From contig CAVEFC010000009.1 in NCBI GenBank assembly GCA_963614875.1, positions 1-42,188 of the forward strand: a DNA stretch of 42,188 nucleotides, given 5' to 3'. Below are positions 1-7,115 of this stretch, one piece after another; positions within the stretch are counted from its first letter, which is position 1, and each line of letters begins with the position of its first letter. Both the position numbers and the translations under genes were made by a program. Under the pieces are notes generated by a model. The model ran no database searches. It had not been told where the DNA came from and worked only from the letters and a program-made list of their open reading frames with translations. Origin of the DNA: CAG-841 sp963614875. Lineage in GTDB: Bacteria > Bacillota > Clostridia > Oscillospirales > CAG-272.

Positions 1-28
1 ACAGGTTCAAGTCCTGCTACCCGCACCA
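1..28 (+). tRNA. tRNA 3' end (truncated by window edge; possibly tRNA-Leu)
   Basis: The window opens inside a tRNA. A T-arm with the TTCAAGT loop closed by CAGG/CCTG is followed by the acceptor 3' strand TACCCGC, discriminator A and an encoded CCA ending at base 28. A terminator follows at once. The anticodon lies outside the window, so the isotype is not proven. The T-loop and acceptor resemble clostridial tRNA-Leu, which is a guess. Confidence 0.8.
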
Positions 29-30
29 CC

Positions 31-67
31 AAAAAGCCTTGAAAACAAAGTGTTTTCAAGGCTTTTT
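31..67. terminator. Bidirectional intrinsic terminator between tRNA and mannosidase gene
   Basis: A perfect 17-base inverted repeat (31-47 and 51-67) has a 3-base loop. It starts with five A and ends with five T, so it can stop transcription from both strands: the tRNA from the left and the mannosidase gene from the right. A near copy in inverted orientation lies at 3212-3249, on the other side of the mannosidase gene. Confidence 0.9.
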
Positions 68-94
68 GCAGATTTTGCAATTTGAATTTTATTG

Positions 95-3000
95 TCACAG
101 CACCTTTATCGTCAGTATTTCAAACGGCTTTATTGTGATGTTTACGCTGTTGTTTTCCGCTGGCAATGGTTGTATTTCTTTTTCGCTCAAGTCCAGCAAA
201 TACGCCTGCCTGACCGGAATACCGAAAGTAATGTCAGCGTTGTGCCGTGCGCCGTTTGCTTCGTATATGCGAACTACCGTTCCGCCGCCGCATTCGGCTT
301 GTTTTATTGTTTCGCACACTACTCCGCCGTCGTTTGTAGATACAAGCGAAAATTCTTGCGGAAGCTGTCCGCTACCGCCTTTTGCGACAACAAACGAGTT
401 ATTAAGGACGTAAGCGGCACTTACTGTGCTGTTTATACAACTTTTATCGTGCGGAAGCAGCGAATATGTAAAGCTCGGGAAAACGTCGGTTGCCTCGCGA
501 TAAGGGTAACCGCCCGACTTAAGCAATGTCATTGTCAGGACGCTGTCTTCCGTGCCGAAGCCGTACTTGCCGTTGTTGAGCAATGCCACGCCGTAGTCGC
601 CCTCGGACATATCCACCCACTTGTGAGCCACACTTTCAAACCGCGCGCTGTCCCAGCTTGTGTTGTCGTGCGTGCTTCTCAGCACACTGCCGAACTGCAC
701 GTCGTAGCGGGCATTATCGCACATCACGTCGAGCGGAAAACGCACTTTGAGCAGTTGTCCCTTTTCCTTCCAATCCACATCCGTGTCAAAATCAATACGA
801 TCAATACCGTCCTCGTAAAGCCACACGTGTTGCGTAATTACAGAGTTGCCGTATTTTTTGACAATTTCAAATCCCTTTCTGTCACCGTCGTCAACCGCCG
901 TAAATTTTGCGGGTTTGTCCAATGACCAACTCTTCTGTTTATGATAGGGCGAAATTTCCCAGTTGTCGTATACGCGGGGCAGATCCTCATACGCAACAAA
1001 CTCGTTAAGATGTGCGCCGACGGGCACAATCTGACGGTCTTTGCGTTTGTCAAGCAGGCTTACAATACTTCCGTTGTCCGAAAAAGTCAGTATGTAGCAG
1101 GAATTCTGCAATATTTTGTCGCCGGTCTGCACTTTTTTGCCGCTGCTTTGCTTGCCGTAGTCGATATCCGCAACCTTGTATCCGTGCGCCGGAATATCGC
1201 GCACGATATGCGTTTTGCCATCAAAAGTTACCGTGCCGTTTGCAGTGAAAGGCGTATTGTTGAACACAACGTTTTTGCCGTTTGCGCCGATATTTTCCGC
1301 AACGGTCTGCAATGCTTTTTGCGCTACATCGCCCACCTCGCCAAACAATTTTGCATACTGCTTATCGCTGTCGTCATACGCTTCTTTCACCGCCGAACCG
1401 GGCAAAATGTCGTGGAATTGATTGAGCAGTGCCGTTTTCCAATTGCGCTCGATAATGTCCGTGGGATACGCAATGCCGCACAATTTGTTTGCCGCAACGG
1501 ACAGCTGCTCGGCATTACACAGTGCAATTTCCGCCATTCTGTTATTTTTCTTTACTCTCGGTACGCTTGTCAACGTCCCGCGGTGAAATTCAAAGTACAG
1601 CTCGCCATGCCACTTGGGCGTGCGCTTCAGCTCGTCGCACGCTTTACGGAAGTTGCCTTCCACAAGGTCAAGCGCTTCGTGAAGGCCCGCAAGCTTTGTC
1701 TTGGGTATGCCTAAAACTCCGCAGGCAAGCCGACGCTGTCGTTCGATATCTTCACGCGTCGGTCCGCCGCCGCCATCGCCGTAACCATAGCTCATCAGTA
1801 CGCTGTCCGTATACTCCTTTTGCTGAAATCTGTTCCACGTTCCGAGCGCGCTTTTGGCGGTAAGCGGCTCACAGTAGCTTGTGTGAGTGCGATCGTAAAC
1901 GCCGTTGCGGGGATCGGTGTCGCTTGTGGACAGCAGACAGGCAAACACCTTACTGCCGTCAATACCGTACCAATCGAACACGTCATACGGGAAACGGTCG
2001 GTGTCGTTCCACCCGATTTTTGCCGTGACAAACCGTTTGATACCGCTTTTCGCCATAATTTGCGGCAGTTGTCCGCTGTATCCGAACACGTCCGGAAGCC
2101 ACACGCAAGTGCAATCCACGCCAAATTCCTCACGGAAAAATTTCTGCCCGTACATCAGCTGGCGCACAAGACTTTCTCCGCTTGTAAGGTTTGTGTCGGA
2201 TTCCAGCCACATTGCGCCGTCAAGCTCCCACCGTCCCTCTTCAACACGCTGTTTTACCCGAGCAAATAATTCGGGATCGGTTTCTTTAAGATAGGCAAAC
2301 AGCTGCGGCTGTGACATCATAAAACGGTACTCGGGATACTCGTCCATAAGCTTAAGCGCGGTGGCAAAGCTGCGCTCAGCTTTTTGGCGAGTCTGCTCCA
2401 GATTCCACAGCCACGCCACGTCGATGTGAGTATGCCCGATACACAACACCGTATTGAAGCTGCCGCCGAGAGCCTCGTAATACTCTTTTTTCAGATACTC
2501 GCAGGATTGCTCAAGCGAGCGATAAAACCCTTCGGAATAGGGTATGCGAAAGTCTACGATATTGGTAGCCTTCTCCAACACGACAAGACTGCGCGACAGC
2601 TCATTTGTGCGCAGATTAAGCAATTTAACAGCCGAAAGCGGCACACTGAAATCGTAATATGCGCGCGTAATACGTTCGTCGCGTATCTTCACGCAAAACT
2701 GCAACGGCAGTCCCGTACCGAACAGGTGCGTGTAGAAGTGCAGATACATTTCGTACTCGCCGTCGCCGTCAAGTAACACGTCGGTATGATTGATGTCAAT
2801 GCCGCAGATTTCCTTGCCGTTGAGGTACAGCAGTCCTTGCGGGCGTGTAGTAGCCGATCCACCGACAGATATTTCCACGCACAAATACGCTTTTTGATGC
2901 GGTTGCAGCTTGGGTACGGTAAACCTGGCATGAAACCAATAGTATCTGTGTTGTTCAAACAGGTAGTAAGGGTAGCAAAACTCTTGCCAATCGGTGCAGG

Positions 3001-3136
3001 CCGTCGGCAATACATGGCGACATTCGGCGTCGCACGGGGCATACTTCACGTTCAGATCCGCCTTGGCAACCTGCTGTAAATCGTTCAGTTTGTTGCATAC
3101 GGTGAACAGCTTTTCTTCGACGTTGGGTGTAATCAT
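95..3136 (-). CDS. Alpha-mannosidase, glycoside hydrolase family 38
   Basis: A protein of 1013 residues with the usual GH38 layout. A beta-rich N-terminal part is followed by the catalytic (beta/alpha) barrel, opening near residue 235 with the metal-binding motif HTHIDVAWLW, then WLPDVFGYSGQLPQI carrying the likely nucleophile Asp, a helical middle domain and long C-terminal beta domains. In this family the enzyme is a Zn-dependent retaining alpha-mannosidase. No signal peptide is seen, so it is probably cytoplasmic and acts on imported mannosides. The frame is open to 3241, but the ATG at 3136 is preferred: a GGAG site lies 8 bases upstream and a strong promoter just beyond. The gene stands alone. 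It uses TTG/CTG Leu, CGN Arg and ATT/ATC Ile codons, whereas neighbours favour CTT, AGA and ATA, which suggests horizontal acquisition. Confidence 0.93.
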   Translation of the reverse strand: MITPNVEEKLFTVCNKLNDLQQVAKADLNVKYAPCDAECRHVLPTACTDWQEFCYPYYLFEQHRYYWFHARFTVPKLQPHQKAYLCVEISVGGSATTRPQGLLYLNGKEICGIDINHTDVLLDGDGEYEMYLHFYTHLFGTGLPLQFCVKIRDERITRAYYDFSVPLSAVKLLNLRTNELSRSLVVLEKATNIVDFRIPYSEGFYRSLEQSCEYLKKEYYEALGGSFNTVLCIGHTHIDVAWLWNLEQTRQKAERSFATALKLMDEYPEYRFMMSQPQLFAYLKETDPELFARVKQRVEEGRWELDGAMWLESDTNLTSGESLVRQLMYGQKFFREEFGVDCTCVWLPDVFGYSGQLPQIMAKSGIKRFVTAKIGWNDTDRFPYDVFDWYGIDGSKVFACLLSTSDTDPRNGVYDRTHTSYCEPLTAKSALGTWNRFQQKEYTDSVLMSYGYGDGGGGPTREDIERQRRLACGVLGIPKTKLAGLHEALDLVEGNFRKACDELKRTPKWHGELYFEFHRGTLTSVPRVKKNNRMAEIALCNAEQLSVAANKLCGIAYPTDIIERNWKTALLNQFHDILPGSAVKEAYDDSDKQYAKLFGEVGDVAQKALQTVAENIGANGKNVVFNNTPFTANGTVTFDGKTHIVRDIPAHGYKVADIDYGKQSSGKKVQTGDKILQNSCYILTFSDNGSIVSLLDKRKDRQIVPVGAHLNEFVAYEDLPRVYDNWEISPYHKQKSWSLDKPAKFTAVDDGDRKGFEIVKKYGNSVITQHVWLYEDGIDRIDFDTDVDWKEKGQLLKVRFPLDVMCDNARYDVQFGSVLRSTHDNTSWDSARFESVAHKWVDMSEGDYGVALLNNGKYGFGTEDSVLTMTLLKSGGYPYREATDVFPSFTYSLLPHDKSCINSTVSAAYVLNNSFVVAKGGSGQLPQEFSLVSTNDGGVVCETIKQAECGGGTVVRIYEANGARHNADITFGIPVRQAYLLDLSEKEIQPLPAENNSVNITIKPFEILTIKVL

Positions 3137-3169
3137 TGCAAAAACTCCGATACAAAAGTATTTTATAAT

Positions 3170-3198
3170 ATTGTACCATGCGGGCACGCTGTTTTCAA
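3170..3198 (-). promoter_or_regulatory. Sigma-A promoter of the mannosidase gene
   Basis: On the minus strand, TTGAAA (3193-3198), a 17-base spacer and TACAAT (3170-3175), with a TG extended -10 element. It ends 33 bases before the ATG at 3136. It fixes the start of the gene downstream of the longer open frame. Confidence 0.85.
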
Positions 3199-3211
3199 TA
3201 GTCCGGAAAAG

Positions 3212-3249
3212 AAAAAGCCTTGAAAAACACTTTGGTTTCAAGGCTTTTT
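3212..3249 (-). terminator. Intrinsic terminator, inverted near copy of the 31-67 hairpin
   Basis: A 14-base perfect stem (3212-3225 with 3236-3249) and a 10-base loop, followed on the minus strand by TTTTTCTTTT. It could terminate transcription of the gene remnant at 3327-3494. Its sequence is nearly the reverse complement of the hairpin at 31-67, loop included. Confidence 0.8.
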
Positions 3250-3326
3250 GCTATTTTTCCCGTTGTCACGGGGCTTTTTGGGGGATGCATTGCTTATGGC
3301 GCTGTGCCGTCGTCGCTTCGGATTTC

Positions 3327-3494
3327 TCATCCGCCCACGGTGGTATTCGGCGTTACGGCTCCGGCGCTGTAATAGGTATCAGGCTCGTATGCCATTATTT
3401 TGAGCCTGATTTTCGCCTCATTTTGCGGCGTTTTTGTAAAGTAAACGGTTTTTACATATTCATTCGGCTTTATAAGTCCTGTTTCGGCTGCATA
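3327..3494 (-). pseudogene. C-terminal remnant of an unidentified protein gene
   Basis: On the minus strand an open frame of about 55 codons ends at TGA (3327-3329). It reads like a real protein C-terminus, with pieces such as GLIKPNEYVKTVYFTKTP and MAYEPDTYYSAGAV, and its codons (ATA, AAG, CTC) match the local genes rather than the mannosidase. It has no start: the frame is closed by TAA immediately upstream, at the -10 box of a strong promoter. I read it as the tail of a deleted gene. I do not recognise the family with certainty. The rest of the 3137-3658 gap holds only promoters and hairpins. Confidence 0.55.
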
Positions 3495-3522
3495 TTATAT
3501 CATATTTTCCCGTGGATTTCAA
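3494..3522 (-). promoter_or_regulatory. Strong sigma-A promoter fused to a gene remnant
   Basis: Minus strand TTGAAA (3517-3522), 17-base spacer, TATAAT (3494-3499). Transcription would start a few bases into the remnant, with no room for a leader or ribosome binding site. This supports a deletion that joined a promoter to the end of a gene. Confidence 0.7.
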
Positions 3523-3591
3523 TATATCATAAAACGCATCGGAAATCAACTTTTCGGGTTCAATAATTTTGCTGTATCGCCCAACACGTCA

Positions 3592-3621
3592 AAAAGAGCA
3601 TCGCTTGTGCGATGCTCTTTT
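3592..3621 (-). terminator. Intrinsic terminator of the 3659-4252 gene
   Basis: A 13-base perfect stem (3592-3604 with 3609-3621), a TTGT loop and A/T runs on both sides. It sits 38 bases after the stop codon of the gene on the minus strand. Confidence 0.88.
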
Positions 3622-3658
3622 CACCTTTACCGTCTGAAAAATCTTTGCGGAGCAGCGG

Positions 3659-4252
3659 TTATACGTCGGCGAGGAGCCGTTGTCCGACAAGCTCTGCAAT
3701 TTTATCGGTCACATAGCCGAGCGCGGCATACTTATCGTCCTTACTGATGTCCGAATTATTTATGTATGTCATATTCTGCTCAAACGCTCTGTTAATCAAT
3801 TCAACCTTCGGACACACAATGTCGTCGTACATTTTCCCGTAAAGCGCTATCAGCTTTTGTTTTGTGGTTTCGTGAGCCATGATGGCGTCCTTCAACGCCA
3901 TTGCCTGCGCTTGCGCGCCGGTATCTTCGGGACCTCCGGATTTTACATTTCCGAGCTTCTCCAACGCTTTGTCAAGAAAAGCATCATTTCCGCTGAGCAT
4001 TTCAAGCTGTGCAAGGACGTAATCCATTGTGGGCTTTCCGCCTGCGATTTTATCCGCTATGTTTTTACCTGTGTTTTCCATTGATTTTTCCTCCATAATT
4101 TTTTCCGGAGGACACGCAAGGCATATTGTGTTTTCTTCTACGAAGCGTGCCCTGCCGTTTTTTACAAGACCTTTTGCCCGTTTCGGGTAGGTCGCTTCAT
4201 ATTCGTTTCCCTGCTCATCAAAAACACGCACGTTTTTTTCTATGGGTGCCAC
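3659..4252 (-). CDS. Conserved hypothetical protein, about 195 residues
   Basis: A soluble protein with two parts. The short N-terminal part (NVRVFDEQGNEYEATYPKRA, then RARFVEENTICLACPP) has the look of a small beta domain. A helical C-terminal part follows and ends EQNMTYINNSDISKDDKYAALGY and on to the end. There is no signal peptide or membrane segment. I recall N-termini of this kind from uncharacterised clostridial proteins but know no function. The start is unusual. The only in-frame standard codon is GTG at 4252, and it touches its AAGGGGG site. An ATA codon eight bases further on (PIEKN, at Ile-4) has the ideal spacing. The gene has its own consensus promoter and terminator, so it is a single-gene unit. 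Confidence 0.75.
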   Translation of the reverse strand: MAPIEKNVRVFDEQGNEYEATYPKRAKGLVKNGRARFVEENTICLACPPEKIMEEKSMENTGKNIADKIAGGKPTMDYVLAQLEMLSGNDAFLDKALEKLGNVKSGGPEDTGAQAQAMALKDAIMAHETTKQKLIALYGKMYDDIVCPKVELINRAFEQNMTYINNSDISKDDKYAALGYVTDKIAELVGQRLLADV

Positions 4253-4323
4253 CCCCTTATGCTTTGATTTGCTTTTGTCGGATTTCGTTTTTTTCTATGG
4301 GTTTCTTCCCCGTCCGCGTTTAT

Positions 4324-4352
4324 ATTATACCTGAAATCTCAACACCTGTCAA
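4324..4352 (-). promoter_or_regulatory. Consensus sigma-A promoter for the 3659-4252 gene
   Basis: Minus strand TTGACA (4347-4352), 17-base spacer, TATAAT (4324-4329): a full match to the consensus. The leader is about 65 bases and contains ACCCATAGAAAAAAACG, which recurs at the start of the coding region. Confidence 0.92.
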
Positions 4353-4384
4353 GAGCAATTTATCTTTGCTCCGATTTATCCTGA

Positions 4385-5407
4385 TTATTTGCCGTATATC
4401 TCAGCCGCTTCGTGCGTGATTTTGCCCTCGGAAACAAGCCTGTCTATACATCTTTGCAGGCTTATCATTCCGTCGCCAGAGCCGAGCTGTATCTGTCCGG
4501 CAATCATATGGTTTTTGCCGGTTCTTATAAGCGCTCTGAGCGCCGGAGTAAACGGAGCGTATTCGTATGCCACAACTCTGCCCGTGCCGGTTGCGGCGGG
4601 AATAAGCCGCTGAGATATAACTCCGCGCAGCGTCATTGAAAGCTGGGTTCTTATCTGCGCCTGAAGCGAAGAATCGAACGCGTCGATAATTCTTGCCACC
4701 GTTCCCGACACGCTTGACGTATGAAGCGTGGATATGACAAGGTGACCGGTTTCGGCGCAGGTTATCGCTGCGGATATCGTTTCAGGATCGCGCATTTCTC
4801 CTATTGCAATAACGTCCGGATCCTCACGGAGTACGGCTCGAAGCGATTTTTTGAACGAAAGCGTATCGCGTCCGACTTCTTTCTGAGTTACTATACTGCG
4901 TTTTGATTCGTAAACATATTCTATCGGGTCTTCTATTGTTATTATGTGACCGTTCTTTGTGGAGTTTATATAATCGAGCATCGCCGCCATAGTCGTACTT
5001 TTACCGCTTCCCGTAGCGCCCGTTATAAGAATAAGTCCGCTGCTGTAATTGCAAAGCTCGGCAAGACTCTGCGGAAGCTCAAGCTCTTCAAACGAACGTA
5101 TTTTGTTGCTCAGCACACGGAGCGACGCGGCATATGAACCCATATGAGTAAACGCTCCGACACGGAAATTATATCCGTTTATTCTTATCGAAGTATCTAT
5201 TTCCTTTTCGGTTTTCAGTCTTTCAAAAAGCTCGTCCCCGAGTATTTCGTGAACATACGCGCCGGAATCGTCCGCCGTAAGCTTTTCACTGTCAATATAT
5301 CCGTATTTTCCGTTGACTCTGTATGCCACGGGAACTCCCGCGGAAAAAAGAATATCCGAAGCCTTCAGCGCGATTGCTCCGCGCAGTATCTGTTCAAGTG
5401 ATCTCAT
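4385..5407 (-). CDS. pilT: PilT-type retraction ATPase (type IV pilus family)
   Basis: A 340-residue protein with the PilT layout: an N-terminal PAS-like part (SDILFSAGVPVAYRVNG), Walker A GATGSGKSTT near residue 132, the Asp box ITIEDPIEYV, the Walker B region with AIGEMRDPETI and the His box ETGHLVISTLHT. The family forms hexameric rings that depolymerise type IV pili at the inner face of the membrane. The ATG at 5407 is preferred over the TTG at 5413 because GGGAG lies 8 bases upstream. It follows mtnN by 20 bases and is probably co-transcribed. No pilin, PilB, PilC or prepilin peptidase gene is in this window, so whether it drives pili or has another role cannot be told here. Confidence 0.9.
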   Translation of the reverse strand: MRSLEQILRGAIALKASDILFSAGVPVAYRVNGKYGYIDSEKLTADDSGAYVHEILGDELFERLKTEKEIDTSIRINGYNFRVGAFTHMGSYAASLRVLSNKIRSFEELELPQSLAELCNYSSGLILITGATGSGKSTTMAAMLDYINSTKNGHIITIEDPIEYVYESKRSIVTQKEVGRDTLSFKKSLRAVLREDPDVIAIGEMRDPETISAAITCAETGHLVISTLHTSSVSGTVARIIDAFDSSLQAQIRTQLSMTLRGVISQRLIPAATGTGRVVAYEYAPFTPALRALIRTGKNHMIAGQIQLGSGDGMISLQRCIDRLVSEGKITHEAAEIYGK

Positions 5408-5427
5408 TTGCAATTCTCCCTTGTATT

Positions 5428-6135
5428 TTATATGCGTTTAATAAATTCCATAACAACCGAAGCCGAATATTTTGAAGCCTTTTCTATAAACTTCAGATAT
5501 TCTCCTTCGTCGCCCGTGTCCGAAATCGTGCGGACAACACAGAACGGAACGTTTGCCATAAGACACACCTGCCCTATTGCTCCGCCCTCCATCTCGCAGA
5601 CGATGCCTTTGCTTATGCGGCGGACATTTTCTTTTTTCTTTTCATCGGCAATAAATGTGTCTCCTGTAGCGACTGTGCCTCTTACGGCTTTCCTGCCGAG
5701 CTTTTCCGCACATTCCGCAAGCAAAGCCGAAAGCCCTTCGTCGCATTTCATATGTACCCTTCCCACAGCGTCTACAAAGCCCTCGCATTCTCCTCCGCAA
5801 AGCGATGTGTCGTAGTCGTATTCCACAACGTCTGTTGCGATAACCGTATCAAGCACATTCAATTCGGGAACGAGCGCTCCTCCCACGCCTGTGTTTATAA
5901 CAAATTCCGGCTCGTAGCAAAGCAGCATCGCCTGCGTGCAGGCTGCCGCCGCCACCTTTCCCACACCGGACACAGCCACGCAGACAGGCTTCCCGTAAAG
6001 AAGTCCGCAGGTATATTCTCTGCCGAGCAGCGTCTGCGAATGTTTTCCGGTCATCTCCGCGATAAGCGTTTCAGCCTCTTTCGTGAGCGCGCAGACTATT
6101 GCCGCTCTGACTTTATTTTTTTTATCCGAAATCAA
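5428..6135 (-). CDS. mtnN: 5'-methylthioadenosine/S-adenosylhomocysteine nucleosidase
   Basis: The enzyme splits MTA and SAH (and 5'-deoxyadenosine) into adenine and a ribose derivative in the SAM recycling pathway. Family motifs are clear: an N-terminal ALTKEAE with the catalytic Glu, VSGVGKVAAAA, NTGVGGAL, EMEGGAIGQVC for substrate binding, and RTISD with the catalytic Asp. The length, about 235 residues, is normal. Two starts are possible. The GTG at 6144 overlaps the GGAG site, while the TTG at 6135 lies 8 bases after it, so TTG is preferred. It is the first gene of a pair with pilT. Adenine released here fits the salvage genes nearby (xpt and the nucleoside importer). Confidence 0.92.
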   Translation of the reverse strand: MISDKKNKVRAAIVCALTKEAETLIAEMTGKHSQTLLGREYTCGLLYGKPVCVAVSGVGKVAAAACTQAMLLCYEPEFVINTGVGGALVPELNVLDTVIATDVVEYDYDTSLCGGECEGFVDAVGRVHMKCDEGLSALLAECAEKLGRKAVRGTVATGDTFIADEKKKENVRRISKGIVCEMEGGAIGQVCLMANVPFCVVRTISDTGDEGEYLKFIEKASKYSASVVMEFIKRI

Positions 6136-6292
6136 TTTTGTCACTCCGTTTCTTCAAACAGGAAATTTATTTTTTCGCGCTTTCCGACGGCAAAAAGCTT
6201 AACACCGGCAAGCTCTCCGCCTTAGGCAGACTGCCTTTTTTATCCACCGTTTTTGCTTTCCGCGCCTGTTTTTAGCGTTTTTTACGGATTTT

Positions 6293-6321
6293 ATTGTAAC
6301 ACATCTAAACAAAATTTACAA
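6293..6321 (-). promoter_or_regulatory. Promoter of mtnN-pilT
   Basis: Minus strand TTGTAA (6316-6321), 17-base spacer, TACAAT (6293-6298). The leader is about 150 bases. It contains a short AGGCAG/CTGCCT hairpin at about 6223-6235 but no riboswitch that I recognise. The 6136-6471 gap otherwise holds only this promoter and the xpt promoter. Confidence 0.7.
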
Positions 6322-6396
6322 GCGATTTCGCAAAAAAGGCGGGGTTGCCTCGTCAATATGCCAAAGTTTGCGTTTTTCAATAAAAAACCTTGATTT

Positions 6397-6424
6397 TTGA
6401 CACAACATATTGTATGATTATAAT
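6397..6424 (+). promoter_or_regulatory. Promoter of xpt and probably of the nucleoside importer operon
   Basis: TTGACA (6397-6402), 16-base spacer, TATAAT (6419-6424). The leader to the xpt ATG is about 40 bases, too short for the purine riboswitch that precedes xpt in Bacillus. Confidence 0.85.
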
Positions 6425-6471
6425 AGTTTTTCGTTTCGCTTTTGTGAAATATGCAAAAAGGGGTGACACCG

Positions 6472-7047
6472 ATGCAGCTTTTGGAAAACAGAATAATCGC
6501 GGACGGGCAAATTATTGACGGAGATATCCTCAAAGTTGACGCCTTCCTTAACCATAACATAGACATTCCCTTCGTTTGGAAACTTGCAGAAGAACTGCAT
6601 GGGCTCTACTCGGATTGCGACGTAACGAAGATACTCACAATAGAGGCGTCGGGAATAGCAATAGCTTCTCTTACGGCACTCTGTTTCGGAGTGCCTATGC
6701 TTTTTGCCAAGAAATCCAAATCGTCCAATATCACGGGCGAGGTTTTTTCTTCTTCGGCTCATTCGTACACGCACGGATGCGACAACACCGTAATCGTTTC
6801 CAAAAGATTTCTCGGAAAAGACGACAAAGTGCTTATAATCGATGATTTTCTCGCCAAAGGCAGTGCCCTTTCGGCTCTCTGGGATATAACAAAGCAGTCC
6901 GGAGCGGAAACGGTCGGTGCCGGAATAATTATCGAAAAGGAATATCAGGGCGGCGGAAATATTCTCCGCGAAAAAGGACTGAGAATAGAATCCCTTGCGA
7001 AGATAAAATCAATGAGCAAGGAAAACGGCATCGAATTTTGCCGATAA
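6472..7047 (+). CDS. xpt: Xanthine phosphoribosyltransferase
   Basis: Makes XMP from xanthine and PRPP in purine salvage. The protein is 191 residues, normal for Xpt. The start MQLLENRII and the DILKVDAFLNHNID stretch are typical. The PRPP-binding loop is KVLIIDDFLAKGSAL near residue 119. The ATG at 6472 is chosen over an upstream in-frame ATG at 6451 because AGGGG lies 8 bases before it. It is followed 68 bases later by the lipoprotein gene of a nucleoside importer, with no U-tract terminator between them, so all may share one transcript. Confidence 0.94.
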   Translation: MQLLENRIIADGQIIDGDILKVDAFLNHNIDIPFVWKLAEELHGLYSDCDVTKILTIEASGIAIASLTALCFGVPMLFAKKSKSSNITGEVFSSSAHSYTHGCDNTVIVSKRFLGKDDKVLIIDDFLAKGSALSALWDITKQSGAETVGAGIIIEKEYQGGGNILREKGLRIESLAKIKSMSKENGIEFCR

Positions 7048-7053
7048 CAACGG

Positions 7054-7078
7054 TTTAACGTAGCGCTGCTACATTAAA
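7054..7078. repeat. Perfectly symmetric 25-base dyad between xpt and the importer genes
   Basis: TTTAA-c-GTAGC-gct-GCTAC-a-TTAAA. The arms match except for one central mismatch position on each side. There is no U tract, so it is either an mRNA processing or stability hairpin or an operator. Confidence 0.5.
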
Positions 7079-7115
7079 TAAAAAACAAAAACACAAAAAT
7101 CAAAGGAGAAACAAA

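Noticed and set aside
92..3079. Long open frames on the strand opposite the mannosidase gene
   Set aside because: They mirror the high coding density of the real gene, lack ribosome binding sites and show no protein family features.
3137..3241. 35-codon N-terminal extension of the mannosidase
   Set aside because: It runs through the promoter and into the terminator at 3212-3249. The ATG at 3136 has a good ribosome binding site.
6154..6240. Short GTG-initiated frame of about 26 codons in the mtnN leader
   Set aside because: No ribosome binding site and no distinctive sequence; probably chance.
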